A DNA stretch of 64,000 bases, taken from positions 12,312,579 through 12,376,578 of the forward strand of contig JAQFVV010000013.1 of the NCBI GenBank assembly GCA_028023455.1, in the 5' to 3' direction. Positions within the stretch are counted from its first letter, which is position 1, and every line of letters begins with the position of its first letter. Both the position numbers and the translations under genes were made by a program. The notes below the pieces were generated by a model. That model worked only from the letters and a program-made list of their open reading frames with translations. It had not been told where the DNA came from and made no database searches. This document shows, piece by piece, positions 57,500 through 64,000 of the stretch. The stretch is from Epiperipatus broadwayi. Taxonomy: Eukaryota > Onychophora > Udeonychophora > Euonychophora > Peripatidae.

Positions 57500-58930
57500 A
57501 AACCCTGGCAAATGTTTCCCTTGTCATCCTCTATTTATACAAATATTTTTTTTGTTTGTTACAACTTAGTCTAAAAAGTGCACAATTCTCCTACAATCTT
57601 AAAACAATTTTCTATCTCTAGCCTATTAATAAATGGTTATTGCTAACATTGATATGTCTATATAAAGATGGTAAACAATATTAAGGTTCTGCTAAAGTCA
57701 TACACTAGATGTTTAGGTAATTCAAATAACATATATCCACTAGTTAATATGAGTGTGTATAGGTAAAATGTAGTTGATTTTGAACCTAAAGTTGGAAAGA
57801 TTTTTTTAAAAAGTTAATAAATAGCAAAGAAAATAAATAAATGAATATGAAATCTGATTATATTGGATTCATTCTAAATTTAAGTAGCCAGTTGTACTTA
57901 TTTTATTAATACTGTATTATAAAATATGATTCATTAGATGTAATAATGTTGCAAAGAAAAAAAGCACTTGTATAAATGGTTCCATCACAAATATTCATCC
58001 AGAATCTATTTCTAAAGGACAATTTAATGGTTATAATAATGTTTGCATGGCTCTGGTCTTCTCCAAAAAAATTTGTTGTTTTTACGAATAATTGAACAAA
58101 TTCTTATTAGCAATAAAATCTTTGAAGATCAATTTTCATTTAACTTTTTATTATATACACATACTAAGTTAAATTTATTATTTAGTAATACAGTATTTGA
58201 TCTCGTCACTGATGTGATATGACCTATTTTACCAATATATTATTATTATAAAAATTATAATGACATTGATATATTTTTTCACTTAAATAATTTTATTAGT
58301 ATAATAAATAGCTTATATTTATGCATCTATATAATGCCAACATATTTTTTAAGTGTTTTTTCTTGTTGAAATATTAATAAATTGGCATTATGTTTTTTAT
58401 ATCGCTTATAAAAATCAAATGAATGACATTTTGCCTATTCAAACAAAAATGTTTCAAACTACTTATGTAGGAATAGTTTTAGGATTATTGTCAAAGAATT
58501 TACTTATTACTTTCAACACTATTGCAATCAATCATTATCAAAATCATTTGCCAAATTTAAAGATTGTTGTCAATAAAAGAGAAATTAAAACAAAGAGAGA
58601 AAGTACAATTCAGTATATCTTTTCATACAAAATAAAAGTTGTAATTGTCAGACAGTGAGGTATTATACTTAGCTATGCCATCTTAGATTTATTAAACTCG
58701 CACAAAGATATTTTGGATATGTGTGTAAATGCGTGTGCCTTTTATAGAGAAACAACGAAAGGGAAGACATATTCTTCAGTTTTCCCAGTTATCAACTGCT
58801 ATTAAAGTTTCGAATTTTTTTTTTAATTCTAGTTTTATTCTCTGTCTAAAAACAACTAGATACCCTTTTATCAATCAGCACTGAATGATTAATTACCTAA
58901 ATGAAAATTTGAAGCCTACTGAAAAAAAAA
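57500..58930. other. AT-rich sequence; one unidentified 101-codon frame
   Basis: The + frame 58353-58658 (MFFLVEILINWHYVFYIAYK, then TTYVGIVLGLLSKNLLITFN) has no motif that I recognise and no splice or promoter context. It may be chance in AT-rich DNA. Confidence 0.4.
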
Positions 58931-58940
58931 AAGAACTTTA

Positions 58941-59007
58941 CTGGGCCCAGATTTGAATCCAAGTAATAAACATGTCAAACCAATGCAATACCGTTGCACC
59001 ATGAGAT
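58941..59007 (-). mobile_element. Another tRNA-derived SINE or tRNA pseudogene
   Basis: On the - strand: TCTCATGGTGCAACGGTAT (A-box-like TGGTGCAACGGT), then TTGGATTCAAATCTGGGCCC (B box GATTCAAATC), then AGTAAAGTTC and a T run. The anticodon arm does not fold well. It differs from SINE-A. Confidence 0.5.
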
Positions 59008-59009
59008 TG

Positions 59010-60190
59010 TTTATGTGTAAAACCATGGAATGTTTAACTTTTTCAAAAATATATCAATTATTTACAGTTTTAAAAATATCAGTCATTCTGGATATTGTAA
59101 AATAATTTATAAAAACAAAAACTTTTTATTTTATATTAAGAGAAAAAGATTTTATATTAAAAAAAAATACATTAGAAATCATAAAAATTAGGATCACACA
59201 CATATACTATATGTCTGTTTGCATATAAAATGACTGTAAATCAAAAACATTAAACATTATACCAGTTTGCAATGAATTTAAAAGCCAAATCAAATAAGTG
59301 TTTACAGTATATACTTGCAACTTATATTTGTGTATATTATTACAAAACTTAAGTAAAATTGATTTTTCTTCTCTTTAATTGTCAAATATTATTATTTTGG
59401 ACTTTTAAAAATACTGTATTCTAAGGGCAACAGTTTATTTATCCTGCTTAATATTAATTTTATATAGTCTAATTATCTATCTAATTGAAATACATTTCTT
59501 CTTTAAAAATTGTCAAAAAAGTCCAATATTTTAGCATTTCTTTATATTATCTAAAGAAATAATTATTTTATTTATTCTCTCAAACAATTTATCTAAAAAT
59601 GCACACAGTAAACATGAAGTTTTAGCATAATTAAACAACAAATACTTTTATTGCAGTTGATTCTCTTTTATCATTTCATTTATTTAATTAACATGAATTT
59701 ATACATTCATGCTGCAGGTTTCTAGATGTCTCACTCGAAAAATTGCAGTTTTTAAACTGCAGTAGCCATTTTGTAGTGAGAAGAGTAAGATTAAAAACTA
59801 TTTATTCTTATATAATATAATTAACAACAATATACATATGCAATGTACAAATTTGAGATTAAAATTATTAAAGCCATGAATATGATACTGCAAGGTATTA
59901 AAAACCAGCTTGAATATTATATTTAAATTGCTTTAAAATGACTTGTATTGAAGATTTTAAAATTACATGTTTATTCAGAAGCAAAAGAGTATTGTAATGT
60001 ACATATATAAATTTTAAAATTAATTAGACAGAAAGTAATTTTAACATTGCCTTTTTAAAATAATACAACAAATTTATTTAATTATTTTTATTAATTAAAA
60101 ATCAATTTCATTTTATTCTTTAAAAAATAAACATTTAATATTTTATTTCTACTTCTATTTTTATTTAAAAATTGCTTAAATGTTTGTTTT
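59010..60190. other. AT-rich sequence, nothing recognisable
   Basis: No open frame or repeat to report, apart from a small palindrome AAAAATTGCAGTTTTTAAACTGCAG-type hairpin near 59739-59763. Confidence 0.45.
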
Positions 60191-60198
60191 TCCTATAA

Positions 60199-60300
60199 GC
60201 ATTTGTGGTCGAGAGGTCAGCACAGCTGCCTTACAAGCAGTTGTCCTGGGTTAGCAGGTTCACTTCCTGGCCAATGCTATGACACATGAAAAAAATAAAA
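60199..60300 (+). mobile_element. SINE-A copy 3: tRNA-derived SINE
   Basis: GCATTTG pairs with CCAATGC (60271-60277) as an acceptor stem with one mismatch. GTCGAGAGGTCAGCAC forms the D arm and A box, GCTGC-CTTACAA-GCAGT is a five-pair anticodon arm with anticodon TAC, a long variable arm follows, and AGG-TTCACTT-CCT is the T arm. The tail is ATGACACATG, then A-rich. It is the best-folding copy of the family. Confidence 0.8.
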
Positions 60301-60384
60301 ATAAACAAAATACTTTAAATATGTTTAAATTTTTATTTTAAAGATTATATATATATATTTGATCCTGCAGTGGATTTGTAATGG

Positions 60385-60845
60385 TTGATGATATATATAT
60401 ATTGAGATGGATTGATCTCATGACACACAACATTATGTATTTAAAGCTTAAATGGAAAAGTAAAAATGAACACAGACAACATTTCAAAAAGATCAATTAA
60501 ATAACATTTTTGGTATTTTTTAAATGACTACAAATTATTTAAAATTAAATATAAAAAAAGATTCTATTACAATAAGTCTTTATTTCTGATTTTGAGAAAA
60601 CATTTTTTTTTCTTTTTAGAAATGTGTTTTTATTTAGAGAATTATGAAGAAATTTTTAAAATTAAAATTCATTTTTGATTTAGATTAATATAAATCGGAA
60701 AAACAATTATAATTTAATTATAATCTTGTTTTTATTAATCAAAATGAAATATTTACTACTAATCCTTCTATTTATATATTCTATAGCATTTATTGTAAAT
60801 AGTGAATTTAGTTTAAGTGATGATTATTTGAGGAAGTAATCTTAT
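60385..60845 (+). repeat. Dispersed repeat C, copy 3 (internally deleted)
   Basis: The left part (TTGAGATGGATTGATCTCAT, AATTATTTAAAATTAAATAT) matches 36870-37090. The right part (TAATCTTGTTTTTATTAATC, 60720 on) matches 38180-38300. The roughly 1-kb middle of copy 1 is absent. Confidence 0.6.
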
Positions 60846-60849
60846 TGGT

Positions 60850-61280
60850 AAATATTTACAAAATATGACAGTATCCTTGGTCTATATCTTGATGATTAAA
60901 TGCTTTAATTGCTATATAAATTCTTATAGAATCAAATGCCTTTTTATAATCTACCAATCTAAAGCACAGTGACAGTTTATATTCATTCACCCTTTATATA
61001 ATTTCTCTCAATATTTGAAAACACTTTTAAATTCTGCTTGTTCTTTTGGTTGGTTAAAATTAAAATTCTTTGTAAACAAGCCATAGTCATCTTATAAAAA
61101 AATTGTATAGAACAGATAAAAGACTGATAAATCTGTAATTTCTAATATCTTCTTTATCATCTTTTAAATATCAATATTACTACTAAATTTTTGCAATCAT
61201 CTGGTACATCTTTATCATTTAGATATTTGGTATATAATTTTTCCAACAATTTTTCTATTTTATAAAATGGAGATTATTTA
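60850..61280 (-). pseudogene. LINE-D: inverted N-terminal part of the reverse transcriptase
   Basis: On the - strand, from 61270 down: KLYTKYLNDKDVPDDCKNLV, later KMTMACLQ, TNQKNKQNL, and near 60900-60960 DYKKAFDSIRIYIAIKAFN. D-Y-x-K-A-F-D-S is reverse transcriptase motif A with its catalytic Asp. Stops are frequent. Its 5' end abuts the + strand C-terminal half that starts about 61290. Confidence 0.72.
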
Positions 61281-61289
61281 AGATATTTA

Positions 61290-62110
61290 TATTTTGCAGA
61301 TGTTATGACTGCTTTTGCAAATAATACTTCAGAGCTTCAGAAAATGTTGCAAAACATATCAGATGAAAGTAAGAAAGTAGGATTAAAGATAAATGTTAAA
61401 AAGATTCAATTAATGTTCAACAGATATTGTCAAAAGAAGAAAATAAAGACTGATAATGATGAGTTAGAAGTTAACAATTATAAATATCTTGATCAAATTA
61501 CTAAACCAGATGGAAATGTAATAGATAAAATTAATTGTAGAATTAACATTGAATGGTGTGCTTTTGGTAATAATAATTTAATATTAAAAGAAAATATTCC
61601 CATATGTTTGAAAAGAAAGGTTTTTGGATAAATGTGTTTTATCAGTATTTGCTTATGGATCAGAACTTTAAACAACTAACAGAAGAGCAATGCAAAGACT
61701 TTAGAAAAGATCAAAAACAAAATATATAGATGAGAGAACAAGCAGTAATACTATTGACATTATTGATAGAATTAAGAGACTAATGTGGAATAGATTGAAC
61801 ATATTCCAAAAGAAATGACTATATATGAATCCATGGAATCTTAAACTGAATCTTAAGAGAAATAGGTAGATGAAATAAAAAAATTTGCTGATGTAATGTG
61901 AAGAAAAAACACTAAAAATAGAAAAAACTGGATTAAATTTGGAGAGACCGTTATTCTATGGTGAATTGATAATGGTTGGAAATAATGATGATATGGAAAT
62001 CACTTTTCAGGGATATTGTTCATAGCTTAGAATGTGTGTAGCAGACATCATGCTATTGTTAAAGTTTGGAAATTAGAGAGAAATCAAATTGAATTAAAGA
62101 CTACTACTAC
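61290..62110 (+). pseudogene. LINE-D: C-terminal part of the reverse transcriptase and beyond
   Basis: The + frame 61305-61631 reads FANNTSELQKMLQNISDESK, KVGLKINVKKIQLMFN, YKYLDQITKPDG, then ICLKRKVFG. After a frameshift: VLSVFAYGSEL, RAMQRL, IDIIDRIKRLMWNRLNIFQK. This order (thumb K-x-G-L-K-I-N, Y-L-G-x-x-I, K-x-x-x-F-x(n)-Y-G-S-E-x-W) is that of RTE-like and related LINE polymerases. With the preceding inverted half it forms one 5'-inverted insertion. Confidence 0.8.
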
Positions 62111-62119
62111 TTATTTTTC

Positions 62120-62655
62120 TCTACTCTTATTAATTAAAAGCAGTGATACTTATTAGCATTTCTATACTCTACATAGTTTTACTATATATATATACTACAT
62201 TTTTAATTATACACAAAGTAATATTAGTTTCAATTTTTTCCTCCTAAAATAGGAATGGTCAAACTCAATTGCAAGTTCCTGTTAATCCCAAAATAAAACA
62301 AATTAACTAATGGTCATATTGCTCATGACGTCAGAAAAAGTATAACTTCTTGAGTGTGAACAGTCTACCACTATATCAAACCTTGCTGAGTCCTATTAAT
62401 AATAATGATTTCAAAGTTAATTTATACTCTAAATTTATTTTTAAATATAAAATGTTACTCCCAACTTTTTTTAAATAATTGCTAAAAAAAATTGAAAGGA
62501 TGAGTTTTAAAACATAATCTATTGTTCTGGTTAATTTAGCCTAACATCTGGATTGAATTCTAACTGATGAAATTATATAAACTACCTTATTATAATTAAT
62601 AAGTAGTTGAAATTAAAAAACAAAAATAAAGTCAATAACTTGATGCTTATGATCT
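62120..62655. other. AT-rich sequence, nothing recognisable
   Basis: Only short AT-rich text; no open frame. Confidence 0.5.
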
Positions 62656-62667
62656 AATTATAGACAG

Positions 62668-64000
<1,333 letters not shown>

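Noticed and set aside
57418-57621. 67-codon open frame as a gene
   Set aside because: It overlaps a decayed hammerhead SINE copy and has no motif or splice context.
62567-62590. Isolated CTGATGA phrases (also near 39955)
   Set aside because: No GAAA core at a suitable distance and no flanking complementary strands.

Overview
This is a very AT-rich stretch of an invertebrate animal genome. The case for a eukaryote rests on spliced exons with GT-AG borders, an AATAAA signal, several non-LTR retrotransposon (LINE) families, tRNA-derived SINEs, foldback elements and long (TTA)n and (TA)n microsatellites. There is no operon or prokaryotic gene structure. I cannot name the species.

The only host gene I can support is the 3' part of one on the + strand. 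Exons at 1601-1741, 1819-1972 and 15446-15539 join in phase and encode most of a SnoaL-like/DUF4440 (NTF2-fold) domain ending in a stop codon and a nearby AATAAA. Its last intron, about 13.5 kb, is full of transposon debris. Two further places look like promoters (about 32.79-33.13 kb and 55.49-56.76 kb), but no gene can be attached to either.

The most interesting content is self-cleaving RNA. At 26515-28860 there is a tandem array of a roughly 370-bp non-coding unit. Each unit carries a type I hammerhead ribozyme motif: five on the + strand and one in an inverted first unit. The whole array is flanked by a direct repeat of 9 to 13 bp, so it looks like one retro-insertion of a concatemer (retrozyme-like). 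A second, unrelated hammerhead lies in a dispersed SINE-like repeat. Its best copy is on the - strand at 9980-10034, with decayed copies at 47409-47570, 20500-20616 and 57446-57491. Two of these copies also carry a tRNA-like B box downstream.

Layout: 1-1545 LINE-A 3' half; 1601-15580 gene 3' end with its intron (SINE-A at 2262, LINE-B remnants 4468-7880, foldback 8123-8335, hammerhead SINE near 10 kb, hairpin at 11.8 kb); 15.6-19.7 kb featureless AT-rich DNA; 19.7-22.3 kb old repeats, hammerhead SINE relic, LINE-A copy and foldback; 22.4-26.5 kb mostly nothing; 26.5-28.87 kb hammerhead array; 28.9-32.75 kb nothing; 33 kb promoter-like region; 35-38.3 kb foldback and two dispersed repeats; 43.98-45.17 kb second copy of one of these; 46.3-48.1 kb decayed LINE-C with a hammerhead SINE; 49.48-53.48 kb the most complete LINE-A (SGNH hydrolase, endonuclease, reverse transcriptase); 55.5-56.8 kb CpG-rich region; 56.97 kb SINE-A with a perfect 18-bp target-site duplication; 60.2-62.1 kb SINE-A, dispersed repeat and a 5'-inverted LINE-D; 62.65-64 kb LINE-B with a (TTA)n tail.

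The LINEs are all broken by stops and frameshifts. They are nevertheless the likely source of the reverse transcriptase that moved the SINEs and the hammerhead RNAs.
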